Below are positions 26,457 through 35,462 of a stretch of 36,054 nt of DNA, one piece after another. The stretch comes from Gorillibacterium massiliense (lineage in GTDB: Bacteria; Bacillota; Bacilli; Paenibacillales; NBRC-103111). The notes under the pieces were generated by a model. It searched no databases. It was not told where the DNA came from and was given only the letters and a program-made list of their open reading frames with translations. The position numbers and the translations under genes were made by a program. Numbering within the stretch: position 1 is the first letter of the stretch; the number at the start of each line of letters is the position of its first letter. The stretch lies in NCBI RefSeq assembly GCF_000455485.1, contig NZ_CBQR020000062.1:1-36054 (forward strand), read 5' to 3'.

Positions 26457-28682
26457 TTAGGCGTTGGCTTTGCGGAATTCCGCCGGGGTGACGCCTGTTG
26501 TTTTTTTGAACATCCGGTGGAAGTAGGAGCTGTTGGTAAAGCCAGTCCGCTCGGCGATTTCGGTCACCGGCTTCTCCGTTTGCAGGAGCAGTGCCTTGGC
26601 ATTATCAATGCGGACGCTGTTGATAGCGTCGACGATGTTCGTTAGCGTTAATTGGCGATAGACCCGACTGACGTGGTAGGTGGACATTTTCAGCTCCTCG
26701 GACACAAGATTGAGGCTCAGATTCGGATCGTTGTACCGGGTTTCGATAATGCCGTTGATTTTTCGGATCAGGTCTTCCTGCTTGGAGCTTCGTTTCTCGA
26801 AAATCTTCGCCTTAATGGCTTCAAAAAGGAGGTGAACGGCTTCGGTCATCTCGTCCAGCGTTTCGTAATGATCGATGCTCGGAATGGTTAGTTCGGAACC
26901 GATATTCAGCCGGGTGCCACTGTTCTTTTCCATTTCCGCCAAGGTATTGCTCAAGGTGAGGGCGATATGCGTCGCCGTCGCCATCGTATCTTGGAAGGAG
27001 TGTCCGGCGGTTTCGTTCACGATCTCCCGGAATAGGGCCGTGGCTTCGCTTGTTTTTCCGGCCATCAATTCCTCCACCATCGCCCGCTCCTTGCCTACGC
27101 AGAAAGAATATTTCGCCTGATGCGGTTGTTCCGCCGCTTGGATCAGAGCCCCTCTACCCAGGAAAAACCGTTGATTTGACGCTTCTTTGGCTAGCTTATA
27201 ATGGCTGTTCAACCCCTGGGGGTTCTCGGAAACCGGAGTTAGCGCAATGGTGATGCCGATGTGGATGTACTCCATACAGGCGTTCTGGATATCCTTCAGC
27301 ATCGAGAAAAGGGAGTCGGGCTGAGGCGATCCACCTTCGAAGGTATTGATCAACATCAATATGCCGTCGTCCTCCAGATCTACGGATTCCACTTGGTATT
27401 GCTTGGAGCATACTTCCGTTCCGATGTTCATGATGGCGAACTTGTATGTCAGCATGTCCTTGTGGCTGCGTTTGCGGATATGGTCGAACTGGTCGATGCG
27501 CAGGTAAGCCAGCCGGTATGGTTTGGTAAAATCGAAATGGATGCCTGCGCGACGCAGCTTCTCCAATTGCAGCTGTGGGTTGATGTCGTGGATTTGGATC
27601 AGCTTACGCAGCATATTTTGCCGGAGAGTATAGCTGCTGTCCCGCCTTTCCGATTCCAGGTCGCTCATGCGGTTTTCGATTTTATTGATCGGCAAGTACA
27701 GGTAGCGAGACATCAGCAGGGATAACAGCAGTCCGACGATAAGGACTCCACCGGCGATTTGCAGCGTTCGGGTCCGGATGATCATGGTTTTGTCCGTGAT
27801 TTCTTTATAGGGCGTAATGCGGACATAATGCCACTCGTAAGGGGTGGGGGTCATGTAGGTGATCAGCGCTTTATGATTTTGAAAATTCGCCACCTGAAAC
27901 CCTGACTGCTTCTTGGGCACAAGCTGCTCGAGCAGGGCAAGATCCGCATCCCCCAGCTTGACGTTCGTCAAATCCTCGGAAGCCAGGACGGAATGGTGGT
28001 CATCGACGAGAAAGGTGCGCCCATTGCTGTCGTTTTGGCTGTTGCCCAGTTCTTTATTGATCCAGGATGCGGAAATGTTGACGATGACAGCGGAATTGAT
28101 TTTTCGGTCGAAGCCGATGGCGTCGTAGCATAAAAAGGTATAGACGCCTATGCCCGCAGCCGTTTGGGAATCGGTTGCCATGATTCTCGGAATCGGCGTG
28201 AAGGGTTTGTAGACTTGATAATTTCCGAGTATGTCGAGGATACTCGTATCCACGATTTCGTCCTCGCGCCAAATGCCTTCCTGGCCGCTTTGAGCGGCGA
28301 TATAAAAGGTTTCCGATGCCGGGTTGTAGACGTAGATCGATTGAATAAAGGGCATCGCCGAGAGATAGCTGCGCAAGTTCAGCATGGCCGCTTGGGTGTC
28401 GAAGGCGTCGGGCTCGCTGTAGTACATCATCTTCGTAATGGCGCTGTTGCGGTAGATTTGAAAGGCGACGGTTTGGGCATTTTCGGTTGTTTTGACCACC
28501 GTATTGCCGGTTTGCCGCAAGTTGGACAAATCGTATTCGAAAGCTTCATTTTGCAGGATTCGCGTAAAAATAAAATAATAGACGGTCGAGCTTGCGACTA
28601 ATACCAGGATGATGCAAAAGGTAAGTCCAAGCAGTAATTGGGTATAGAGCTTCCCGTTGCGTCTAATTTTATTCAAGCGCAA
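26457..28682 (-). CDS. Membrane-anchored AraC-family regulator (YesS/LplR-like)
   Basis: A 741-residue one-component regulator. TM1 is at about 13-38; an extracellular Cache-like region follows to about residue 300; TM2 is at about 305-325; then a cytoplasmic linker and a C-terminal AraC HTH: NLVSEELKMSTYHVSRVYRQL and ITEIAERTGFTNSSYFHRMFKKTTGVTPAEFRKANA (quoted by its core segments TEIAERTGF and YFHRMFKK). Start TTG 28682 follows AGGGTGA. Proteins of this design commonly control LplABC-type importers. Here the upstream region shares a bipartite sequence with the promoter of the LplBCA operon, so it probably regulates that operon and itself. Confidence 0.92.
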   Translation of the reverse strand: MRLNKIRRNGKLYTQLLLGLTFCIILVLVASSTVYYFIFTRILQNEAFEYDLSNLRQTGNTVVKTTENAQTVAFQIYRNSAITKMMYYSEPDAFDTQAAMLNLRSYLSAMPFIQSIYVYNPASETFYIAAQSGQEGIWREDEIVDTSILDILGNYQVYKPFTPIPRIMATDSQTAAGIGVYTFLCYDAIGFDRKINSAVIVNISASWINKELGNSQNDSNGRTFLVDDHHSVLASEDLTNVKLGDADLALLEQLVPKKQSGFQVANFQNHKALITYMTPTPYEWHYVRITPYKEITDKTMIIRTRTLQIAGGVLIVGLLLSLLMSRYLYLPINKIENRMSDLESERRDSSYTLRQNMLRKLIQIHDINPQLQLEKLRRAGIHFDFTKPYRLAYLRIDQFDHIRKRSHKDMLTYKFAIMNIGTEVCSKQYQVESVDLEDDGILMLINTFEGGSPQPDSLFSMLKDIQNACMEYIHIGITIALTPVSENPQGLNSHYKLAKEASNQRFFLGRGALIQAAEQPHQAKYSFCVGKERAMVEELMAGKTSEATALFREIVNETAGHSFQDTMATATHIALTLSNTLAEMEKNSGTRLNIGSELTIPSIDHYETLDEMTEAVHLLFEAIKAKIFEKRSSKQEDLIRKINGIIETRYNDPNLSLNLVSEELKMSTYHVSRVYRQLTLTNIVDAINSVRIDNAKALLLQTEKPVTEIAERTGFTNSSYFHRMFKKTTGVTPAEFRKANA

Positions 28683-28787
28683 ATTTGTTCACCCTCTCGT
28701 AATGGTAAGCGAAAATGATAGTCTGACGGATTATGATCATTATAGCTTCTTGGGAAGCGTTCTCACAGTGGAGGGTATCTGACTTTA

Positions 28788-28834
28788 TGAACAAATACGG
28801 CATGGGGCAGTGAACATATCGGGGATTTATGTAC
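28788..28834 (-). promoter_or_regulatory. Bipartite operator upstream of the AraC-type regulator gene
   Basis: On the minus strand, GTACATAAATCCCC (from 28834), GTTCACTGCCCC (from 28815, 19 bases further) and GTTCATAAAGTCAGAT (from 28792) are arranged like the site at 20660-20689. GTTCACTGC and GTTCATAAA...GTCAGAT are shared nearly letter for letter. Probable autoregulatory site about 110-150 bases before the start codon. Confidence 0.5.
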
Positions 28835-28980
28835 GATTTTGTGTTCGACTGCATGGGAGCGAGAAAGGAGCGGAAAGCGCTTCATCAAGCAGGAAGTTTT
28901 CAACGGACGTAGAATATGGGTTAGGGTAGGGGAATGAATTTTCCATAGTGGTCGTGAAATAGCGGTTCATTGCTGCGTAT

Positions 28981-29025
28981 TGCGCAAACGTTTGCATTGA
29001 TTTGAATGTGTAAGGCCTCTATTTA
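28981..29025 (+). promoter_or_regulatory. LacI/MalR-type palindromic operator and amylase promoter
   Basis: GCAAACGTTTGC (28984-28995) is a perfect 12-base palindrome within GCGCAAACGTTTGCAT, close to MalR-type operators of Gram-positive bacteria and to cre. It directly precedes TTGATT (28997-29002), a 17-base spacer and TATTTA (29020-29025), a plausible promoter. A repressor here would block the polymerase. No LacI-family gene is present in the window. Confidence 0.6.
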
Positions 29026-29027
29026 TA

Positions 29028-29087
29028 GCAGGAGGGTCGTTTGACAGGCAGGAGGGCGGCTTGACGGGCAAGAGGGTTGATTAGCGG
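29028..29087 (+). repeat. Three 20-bp tandem repeats in the amylase leader
   Basis: Consecutive units GCAGGAGGGTCGTTTGACAG, GCAGGAGGGCGGCTTGACGG and GCAAGAGGGTTGATTAGCGG lie head to tail. Each contains an AGGAGGG-like stretch; units 1 and 2 also have TTGAC. The repeats lie between the predicted promoter and the RBS. Confidence 0.7.
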
Positions 29088-29131
29088 GGCGTTGAGGGAT
29101 TAGCCCCGTGAGATTTTCACTGGAGGGAAGG

Positions 29132-30922
29132 ATGGATAGGATGAACGGGTCGGGAAAGGGAAGAGCATGGAGATGGGGATTGGCGGCAAGCCTCTTTATT
29201 GTGGCAGTGGTAGCGATTGTTTGGGTGGTGTTGGGGGATAAAGCGGATGCTCCGAAAAAAAACGCAGCCGCTGCCGGATTAGGTCCGGTGTGGGATAATG
29301 CCAGCGTTTACTTCGTGTTGACGGATCGTTTTTATAACGGTAATCCGGCCAATGACCACTCTTATGGGAGGCCGAGCGTCGACGCCACCGGCAAGAATGT
29401 GGGGACGTTTCACGGCGGCGATCTCGCCGGCTTGACAGCGAAGCTGAAGGAAGGGTATTTTACCAAACTGGGCATTAACGCCATTTGGATTACGGCTCCC
29501 TACGAGCAGATACACGGCTTTGTCAGCGGCACTGGCGGGCAATTCGCCCACTATGGCTATCACGGGTATTATGCGTTGGATTATACGGAGATGGACCGCA
29601 ATATGGGCACGGTAGATGAGATGCGCGAGTTTGTGGATACCGCCCACTCCATGGGCATCCGCGTCGTCATGGACGTGGTGCTGAACCATGCGGGCTTCAA
29701 TACTCTTGCGGATATGGAACAATACGGCTTCGGCAAGATAAAAGGCATCGATGCCAATTGGACGCCGGGGGCCAGCCAAAACTGGGACAGCTATCAAGAG
29801 GCCATCGATTATAAGGACAAAACCGCTTGGGCCAAATGGTGGGGAAGCTGGGTACGGGCGGGTTTGCCGGGCTATGCCGAATGCGGAACCGGGGATAAAA
29901 CCCTTTGCTTAAGCGGCTTGCCGGATTTCCGTACGGAATTGACGGAGAGCGTGGGGATGGCACCGGTCCTACTGACGAAGTGGGGGCAGGAGGGCACGGC
30001 GGATGAACCGTGGCTGATCCCGGCTGCGAAAGGACTTCGGGCAGATAAGGGGCTCGCTCCGGCGGATGCTATCATCGGTTGGCTTTCAGCATGGGTGAAG
30101 GAGTTCGGCGTCGACGGGTTTCGGGTGGATACCGCCAAGCATGTGGATATCGACCGTCTTACCCAGTTGAAGGAGGCTGCGGACGGAGCTCTTACGGAGT
30201 GGAGGAAGACCAACACCGGCAAGCCGGGAGCGGAATGGAAGGACAAGTTTTGGATGGTCGGCGAAGTGTGGGACCACGGCGTTCAACGTGACGCCTATTA
30301 CGATAACGGCATGGATTCGCTCATCAATTTCTCCTTCCAATCGTACAGCCGAGATGACATGGAGCCGTTGTATGCCCATTATGCCAAAACGCTCCATGGG
30401 GAGCAGCCTTTTGATGTACTGACTTACCTTTCCTCTCACGATACGAAGCTGTACGACCGGACCGACTTGATCCGTGGGGGAACGCGGCTGCTGCTTATGC
30501 CCGGCGGGATTCAGGTCTTTTATGGCGACGAGACGGCCAGGCCAGAAGGTGACTCCGGCACCGACGCCACCCAGGGCACCCGTTCCGATATGAACTGGAG
30601 CAGCATCGATGAGCAGGTGCTGGCGCATTGGCAGAAGCTTGGCCAGTTCCGCAACCGGCATGTGGCGGTGGGTGGCGGAGCGCATCAGCAGTTGGCGGCG
30701 TCGCCATATACCTTCAGCCGCGTATACGATAAGGACGGAGTCAGCGATAAAGTCGTAGTGGTTACCGGAGCTTCGGGGACGGTCACGGTGGATGTCTCCT
30801 CGGTGTTCCCCGATGGGACGAAGCTGCGCGATGCGTACACCGGGAACACGGCCAAGGTGAAGAGTGGCAAAGCCGCCTTTTCGGCCGCGCCGGAAGGGGT
30901 CATTTTGATCGAGCAGGAGTAG
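29132..30922 (+). CDS. Alpha-amylase, GH13 (MalS-like), exported or membrane-anchored
   Basis: A 596-residue GH13 enzyme resembling MalS-type (GH13_19) amylases. An N-terminal basic region and one hydrophobic segment (about 17-37) form a signal peptide or signal anchor. GH13 conserved regions are present: VMDVVLNHAG, DGFRVDTAKH with nucleophile D333, VGEVWDHG with acid/base E378, and YLSSHDTK with D437. A beta-sandwich C-domain ends in VILIEQE. ATG 29132 follows GGAGGG; ATG 29141 is also possible. It would cleave starch or maltodextrins outside the cytoplasmic membrane. It is monocistronic, under the MalR-type operator, with tandem repeats in its leader; no clear terminator was seen before the ileS leader. 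Confidence 0.92.
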   Translation: MDRMNGSGKGRAWRWGLAASLFIVAVVAIVWVVLGDKADAPKKNAAAAGLGPVWDNASVYFVLTDRFYNGNPANDHSYGRPSVDATGKNVGTFHGGDLAGLTAKLKEGYFTKLGINAIWITAPYEQIHGFVSGTGGQFAHYGYHGYYALDYTEMDRNMGTVDEMREFVDTAHSMGIRVVMDVVLNHAGFNTLADMEQYGFGKIKGIDANWTPGASQNWDSYQEAIDYKDKTAWAKWWGSWVRAGLPGYAECGTGDKTLCLSGLPDFRTELTESVGMAPVLLTKWGQEGTADEPWLIPAAKGLRADKGLAPADAIIGWLSAWVKEFGVDGFRVDTAKHVDIDRLTQLKEAADGALTEWRKTNTGKPGAEWKDKFWMVGEVWDHGVQRDAYYDNGMDSLINFSFQSYSRDDMEPLYAHYAKTLHGEQPFDVLTYLSSHDTKLYDRTDLIRGGTRLLLMPGGIQVFYGDETARPEGDSGTDATQGTRSDMNWSSIDEQVLAHWQKLGQFRNRHVAVGGGAHQQLAASPYTFSRVYDKDGVSDKVVVVTGASGTVTVDVSSVFPDGTKLRDAYTGNTAKVKSGKAAFSAAPEGVILIEQE

Positions 30923-31027
30923 GATGTTCCGCAGTTTCGGCTACGACAGGCTGACGGGCATCTGCCCTTGCCGCAAGCAGTATGCGACCAGTTGACTTTT
31001 TTCCCGGATCGTGAAAAAATAAGGGAA

Positions 31028-31308
31028 ATATCCTTTGCAAAATCATTGACGAGACCAAGTACGCTAGCCCCTTGTTCCCCAGAGAGTCGGCCCCGAGCTG
31101 AAAGCCGACGTTCAAGGATTAGCCGAACATCCTCTCCGAGGTGGAAAGCTGAAACGCGTTAGGCGTAAGTAAGCTGCCCCGGGATCCCGCCGTTACAAGG
31201 GACGCGCATGTTGGTGCGTAGTAGCTCCGCCTCTTTTTTTAGAGTGCGGAACAAAGGTGGTACAGCGAGAAACAATCTCGTCCTTTGCGGGGCGGGATTT
31301 TTTTGTTT
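31028..31308 (+). ncRNA. T-box riboswitch (tRNA-Ile) controlling ileS
   Basis: Stem I apex AGAGAGTCGG...GCTGAAAGCCGA, specifier ATC (Ile) at 31129-31131 in GCCGAAC-ATC, a T-box core AAAGGTGGTACAGCG at 31253-31267, and a terminator stem ATCTCGTCC/GGGCGGGAT followed by seven T are all visible. The core has A where the consensus ACCGCG has C. UGGU fits the ACCA end of tRNA-Ile. Uncharged tRNA-Ile should permit ileS transcription. A possible -35 TTGACT lies at 30992-30997 with a poor -10. The gap from 30923 to 31027 has no gene. Confidence 0.92.
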
Positions 31309-31360
31309 TCCGAATGTTTTGTTCCCGAGAGTGGGACCGATCAGGAAAGGGTGATTTTAC

Positions 31361-34300
31361 GTGAGAAAAGTGGATGTCAAAGAAAAAGCGAGAACCCGCG
31401 AACTGCGCGTTCTGGACCAGTGGAGAGAGCAGGACACTTTCGCAGCGTCGATGAAAAACCGCGAAGGCGCGCCGAACTTCGTTTTCTACGAAGGCCCGCC
31501 GACGGCTAACGGCAAGCCCCATATCGGGCACGTGCTGGGCCGTGTCATCAAGGATTTTATCTGCCGCTACAAAACCATGTCCGGTTACCATGTCGTGCGG
31601 AAAGCCGGCTGGGATACCCACGGCCTGCCCGTCGAGCTAGGCGTCGAGAAGCAGCTTGGCATCTCCGGCAAGCAGGAGATCGAGAAGTATGGCATTGCCG
31701 AATTCGTCGAGAAGTGCAAAAGCAGCGTATTTGAATACGAAAAGCAATGGCGCGACCTGACGGAAGCTATCGCTTACTGGACTGACATGGACCACCCGTA
31801 CATCACCCTGACCAACGACTACATCGAAAGCGTATGGCACCTGCTGTCCGAGATCCACGGCAAAGGGCTGCTGTATAAAGGCCACCGGGTCAGCCCGTAC
31901 TGCCCGGATTGCCAAACGACCCTGAGCTCACACGAAGTGGCTCAAGGCTACGAGGACGTCAAGGACTTGAGCGCCACCGTCAAGTTCCCGCGCAAAGACG
32001 GCAAAGGCAGCTTCTTGGCCTGGACGACGACGCCTTGGACCCTTCCGTCCAACCTGGCGCTGGCGGTTAACAAGGACATCGACTACGTCACCGTAAAACA
32101 AGACGGAGAACTGTTTATCGTGGCAGAAAATCTGGCCGAGAAGCTCATGAAGGAAGGCTTCGAAGTCGTTTCTAAGCATAAAGGCGCTGAGTTTGTAGGC
32201 GTTGAATACGTGCCGCCTTTCGGCTACTTGTCTAATTTGAAAAAAGGCCACGTTGTCGTCGACGCCGATTATGTCAGCGATTCAAGCGGTACCGGTATCG
32301 TGCATATCGCCCCTGCCCACGGTGAGGATGATTACCGCACCGCCCGTCAACACGGCTTGGACTTCGTCAACTTGGTGGATACCCAAGGACGTTACGTGGA
32401 TCAGGTGACGGATTTTGCCGGCCGTTTCGTGAAGGATTGCGACGTGGATATCGTGAAAAAGCTGTCCGAAAACGGCACGCTGTTTTCCAAGGAGCGCTAC
32501 GAGCACAGCTATCCCTTCTGCTGGCGCTGCAAAACGCCGCTGCTCTACTACGCCACGGAAAGCTGGTTCATTCAAACGACGGCAGTTAAAGATCAGCTCA
32601 TCGAAAACAACAGCAAAGTGGACTGGTACCCCGGCCACATCCGGGAAGGCCGCTTCGGCCGCTTCCTGGAGGAGCTTGTGGACTGGAACATCAGCCGCAA
32701 CCGCTACTGGGGCACACCGCTGAACGTATGGATCTGTCAGGATTGCGGATGCGAGTATTCGCCGGGCAGCATTCAGGCGCTGCGGGAAAAATCCGTCACG
32801 CCTTTGGCTGACGATCTGGAGCTGCATAAGCCGTACGTGGACGAAGTCAAGCTGCGCTGTACCTGCGGCGGCACGATGGAGCGGACTTCGGAGGTAATCG
32901 ACGTTTGGTTCGACAGCGGCTCAATGCCTTTTGCCCAGCAGCATTATCCTTTCGGGGATATGAAGAAGTTCGAAGACCAGTACCCGGCGGACATCATCTG
33001 CGAAGGCATCGACCAAACCCGTGGCTGGTTCTACAGCCTGCTGGCGATTTCCACCTTATATAATGGAAAAGCGCCTTACAAAGCGGTGCTGTCTACCGGC
33101 CACGTGCTGGATGAGAACGGACAGAAAATGTCCAAGAGCAAGGGCAACGTCGTTGATCCTTGGGATATCATCGAAGAGTTCGGCACTGACGCCTTCCGTT
33201 GGGCGCTTCTGTCGGATAGCGCGCCTTGGAACAGCAAACGGTTTTCCAAGGGAATCGTCGCCGAGGCGAAGTCCAAGGTCATCGACACCATTCAAAATAC
33301 CCATGCGTTCTACACGTTGTATGCGACCATCGACGGCTACCGTCCAGAGGATCATGCGCCGCAAGTTTCCGCTAATGAGTTGGACCGCTGGATTCTGTCC
33401 CGTTTGAACACTACGCTAGGCCAAGTAACCAAGGGGCTCGACGGCTATGATTTCGTCAACCCGGCGAAACAGATCGCGGCATTCATCGACGATCTTAGCA
33501 ACTGGTACATCCGCCGGTCCCGGGATCGTTTCTGGGGCAGCGGCTTGAGCGAGGACAAAGTGTCCGCTTACCAAACGCTGCAGAATGTCCTCGTCACCTT
33601 GGCGGAAATGATCGCGCCTTATGCGCCGCTGCTTGCCGAAGACCTGTACGGCAACCTGGGCGGCAAGGGCAGCGTACATCTCGTCGACTTCCCGAAGGTA
33701 AACGAAGCAGCAATCGATACTGCGCTGGAAGCGGAAATGGCGACGGCGCGGCAAATCGTCGAGCTGGCCCGCAGCGTCCGCAACGACAGCGGCATCAAGA
33801 CCCGGCAGCCTTTGTCGCTCTTGATGGTTTCCCTTGACGGCTCCTTCGACCTTGACCGGTATGCAGACATCATCAAGGAAGAGATCAACGTCAAGGAAAT
33901 CGAGCTTGCCGCCAGTGACGCCGGCTTCGTTAACTTCAGCCTGAAGCTGAACCTGAAGCTGGGCGGAAAGAAATACGGCAAGCTGGTTGGCCCGATTCAA
34001 AGCTATCTGAAGGGGCTGACGGCAGCGGAAGCGAAGAAAGTCGTGGATGGCGGCTTCGCGGAGCTGAACGCCGAAGGCGAAGAGCTGCGGATTCCGCTGG
34101 AAGAGCTGTTGGTGGAGAAGCAAGCGAAGGAAGGCTATGCCTCCGCTTTCGACAGCGGGGTTGCCGTCGCTCTGAACACAGCGATCACTCCCGAGCTGGA
34201 GCAGGAAGGCCTCGTGCGGGAAGTCATCCGCGCTATTCAGGATTACCGCAAGAAGCTGGATCTGCCGATCGAGAAGCGTATCAACCTCGTACTGGACGTG

Positions 34301-34444
34301 GATGCGGAAGTGCGGGGAGCGCTGGAACGCTTTGACGGCCTGTTGAACGATAGCGTTTTGCTGGCGGGCGTGCGCTACGGAACGGCTGATGAGATGGAGA
34401 GCGTGGCCATCGAAGAAAAAACCGTCCGTTTGGCGGTTGAGTAA
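31361..34444 (+). CDS. ileS: Isoleucine--tRNA ligase, type 2 (IleS2-like)
   Basis: A 1027-residue class I synthetase that charges tRNA-Ile. HIGH is at 54-57 (KPHIGHVLG) and KMSKS at 589-593 (KMSKSKGN). Length over 1000 residues, the FYEGPPTANG opening and RKAGWDTHGLPVE place it in type 2, the eukaryote-like group, rather than the 920-residue type 1 of B. subtilis. The CP1 editing domain (LAWTTTPWTLPSN; GEDDYRTARQHGL) is present. Type 2 enzymes are known for lowered mupirocin sensitivity; the HIGH order is canonical, unlike the swapped motif of hyper-resistant versions. GTG 31361 follows GGAAAGGGTGA. Controlled by the T-box upstream; a terminator follows. Confidence 0.96.
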   Translation: MRKVDVKEKARTRELRVLDQWREQDTFAASMKNREGAPNFVFYEGPPTANGKPHIGHVLGRVIKDFICRYKTMSGYHVVRKAGWDTHGLPVELGVEKQLGISGKQEIEKYGIAEFVEKCKSSVFEYEKQWRDLTEAIAYWTDMDHPYITLTNDYIESVWHLLSEIHGKGLLYKGHRVSPYCPDCQTTLSSHEVAQGYEDVKDLSATVKFPRKDGKGSFLAWTTTPWTLPSNLALAVNKDIDYVTVKQDGELFIVAENLAEKLMKEGFEVVSKHKGAEFVGVEYVPPFGYLSNLKKGHVVVDADYVSDSSGTGIVHIAPAHGEDDYRTARQHGLDFVNLVDTQGRYVDQVTDFAGRFVKDCDVDIVKKLSENGTLFSKERYEHSYPFCWRCKTPLLYYATESWFIQTTAVKDQLIENNSKVDWYPGHIREGRFGRFLEELVDWNISRNRYWGTPLNVWICQDCGCEYSPGSIQALREKSVTPLADDLELHKPYVDEVKLRCTCGGTMERTSEVIDVWFDSGSMPFAQQHYPFGDMKKFEDQYPADIICEGIDQTRGWFYSLLAISTLYNGKAPYKAVLSTGHVLDENGQKMSKSKGNVVDPWDIIEEFGTDAFRWALLSDSAPWNSKRFSKGIVAEAKSKVIDTIQNTHAFYTLYATIDGYRPEDHAPQVSANELDRWILSRLNTTLGQVTKGLDGYDFVNPAKQIAAFIDDLSNWYIRRSRDRFWGSGLSEDKVSAYQTLQNVLVTLAEMIAPYAPLLAEDLYGNLGGKGSVHLVDFPKVNEAAIDTALEAEMATARQIVELARSVRNDSGIKTRQPLSLLMVSLDGSFDLDRYADIIKEEINVKEIELAASDAGFVNFSLKLNLKLGGKKYGKLVGPIQSYLKGLTAAEAKKVVDGGFAELNAEGEELRIPLEELLVEKQAKEGYASAFDSGVAVALNTAITPELEQEGLVREVIRAIQDYRKKLDLPIEKRINLVLDVDAEVRGALERFDGLLNDSVLLAGVRYGTADEMESVAIEEKTVRLAVE

Positions 34445-34459
34445 GGCGATTGAGTAATA

Positions 34460-34508
34460 ACGGACATCAGGAGCTTGCGTTTGATCAGAGCTCCGGTGTC
34501 CGTTTTTT
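34460..34508 (+). terminator. Rho-independent terminator after ileS
   Basis: ACGGACATCAGGAGCT pairs with AGCTCCGGTGTCCGT (one bulge or mismatch), followed by six T. Confidence 0.9.
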
Positions 34509-34613
34509 CTAGATATCAGACATACATGCCGCTGTCGCGGCATCAGCGAATGGTTGAAATATCGGCACAGCCGTTCTTATATAAGAGATGAAGCTGAGGG
34601 AGGAGAATGTCTG

Positions 34614-35240
34614 ATGGGAAGCTATAAAGAGATCGATATGAGCACTTGGAAGCGCGCCGTTCATTGCCACATTTTTCGCAGCAGTGTTCAGCCGCAGTAT
34701 GGGGTCAGCTTTGAATTGGATATCACGCATTTTCTCCCGAGAGTAAAAGAACGAGGCCTCAGCTTCACGTTGGCGATGGTCTACGCGGTCACCAAATGCG
34801 CAAACGAAATCGAGGAATTCCGCTACCGATTCCTGGATGGGAAAGTCGTTTTGTATGACCGCATTCATACCTCGTTTACCTATTTGAATAAGGAGACGGA
34901 GCTGTTCAAAGTCGTCAATGTCGAGATGCAGGAGACGATGGAGGAGTACGTAGCCGTTGCGGCGGAAGTGGAGCGAAACCAGAAGGACTATTTCACGGGG
35001 CCGCCCGGAAATGACGTCTATCAATTTTCGCCGGTACCGTGGATTTCCTTCACTCACATTTCCCACACCGATTCTGGAAAAAAAGACAACGCGGCGCCCA
35101 ACATCAATTGGGGCAAGTTTTTTGAACGGGACGGGAAGATCATCCTGCCGTTTTCCGTGCAGGTGCATCATTCCTTTGTGGACGGTCTCCACATCGGCAA
35201 ATTGGCCGATGCTTTGCAGAGTTACTTGAATGAACTTTAG
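34614..35240 (+). CDS. Chloramphenicol acetyltransferase family protein (CatA-like)
   Basis: A 208-residue acyltransferase of the CatA family (usual length about 215). The active-site motif HHxxxDG is seen as H185-H186-S-F-V-D190-G, with H186 the catalytic base; WKRAVHCHIF near the N-terminus and PNINWGKF match conserved positions. ATG 34614 follows GGAGGAGA with 8-base spacing; the frame upstream lacks a good RBS. It would transfer an acetyl group from acetyl-CoA to chloramphenicol or another hydroxyl compound in the cytoplasm. Nothing nearby suggests recent transfer, so it is probably a chromosomal family member; resistance is not shown by the sequence. Confidence 0.88.
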   Translation: MGSYKEIDMSTWKRAVHCHIFRSSVQPQYGVSFELDITHFLPRVKERGLSFTLAMVYAVTKCANEIEEFRYRFLDGKVVLYDRIHTSFTYLNKETELFKVVNVEMQETMEEYVAVAAEVERNQKDYFTGPPGNDVYQFSPVPWISFTHISHTDSGKKDNAAPNINWGKFFERDGKIILPFSVQVHHSFVDGLHIGKLADALQSYLNEL

Positions 35241-35243
35241 CGG

Positions 35244-35290
35244 TTGAAAAAAAGGCGCACATCTGCCGCTCTTAGCTGGCAAGTGTGCGC
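35244..35290 (-). terminator. Hairpin terminator after the CatA-like gene
   Basis: GCGCACA (35255-35261) pairs with TGTGCGC (35284-35290), with a GCC/GGC inner stem. The A-run is on the plus 5' side, so the T-run is read on the minus strand; it may act on both convergent transcripts. Confidence 0.55.
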
Positions 35291-35338
35291 TTGTTCGAGT
35301 TGTTGTGCGGCCCCCGAATGGGCGATTGATTGCAAATA

Positions 35339-35462
35339 GTGCAGGAGAATCGGGAATTTCCCCTTAGGGAAGGGGAGTTGGTTGTATTTTGTGCAGGAGA
35401 ATCCGAGTGCGGGCGCGGTTTTCGCGCCTTTTTCTTTATTCTCCTGCATTTTTTACAACCAA
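35339..35462. repeat. Palindromic intergenic repeat between CatA-like gene and serS
   Basis: GTGCAGGAGAATC occurs twice in direct orientation (35339-35351, 35391-35403). The second copy begins a long inverted repeat: TTGGTTGTA...TGCAGGAGAAT (35378-35402) with ATTCTCCTGCA...TACAACCAA (35438-35462). Inside it GGCGCG/CGCGCC forms a compact hairpin followed by five T, a terminator in plus orientation. The rest of the gap to 35664 shows no gene or tRNA. Confidence 0.6.

Noticed and set aside
28962-28976. GGTTCATTGCTGCG upstream of the amylase as another copy of the AraC-type operator
   Set aside because: Only one half-site resembles it; no GTTCATAAA partner lies 19 bases away.
31220-31245. CTCTTTTTTTAGAG in the ileS leader as a separate terminator
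   Set aside because: It is the loop of a hairpin within the T-box leader; the true terminator is the ATCTCGTCC/GGGCGGGAT stem downstream of the T-box core.
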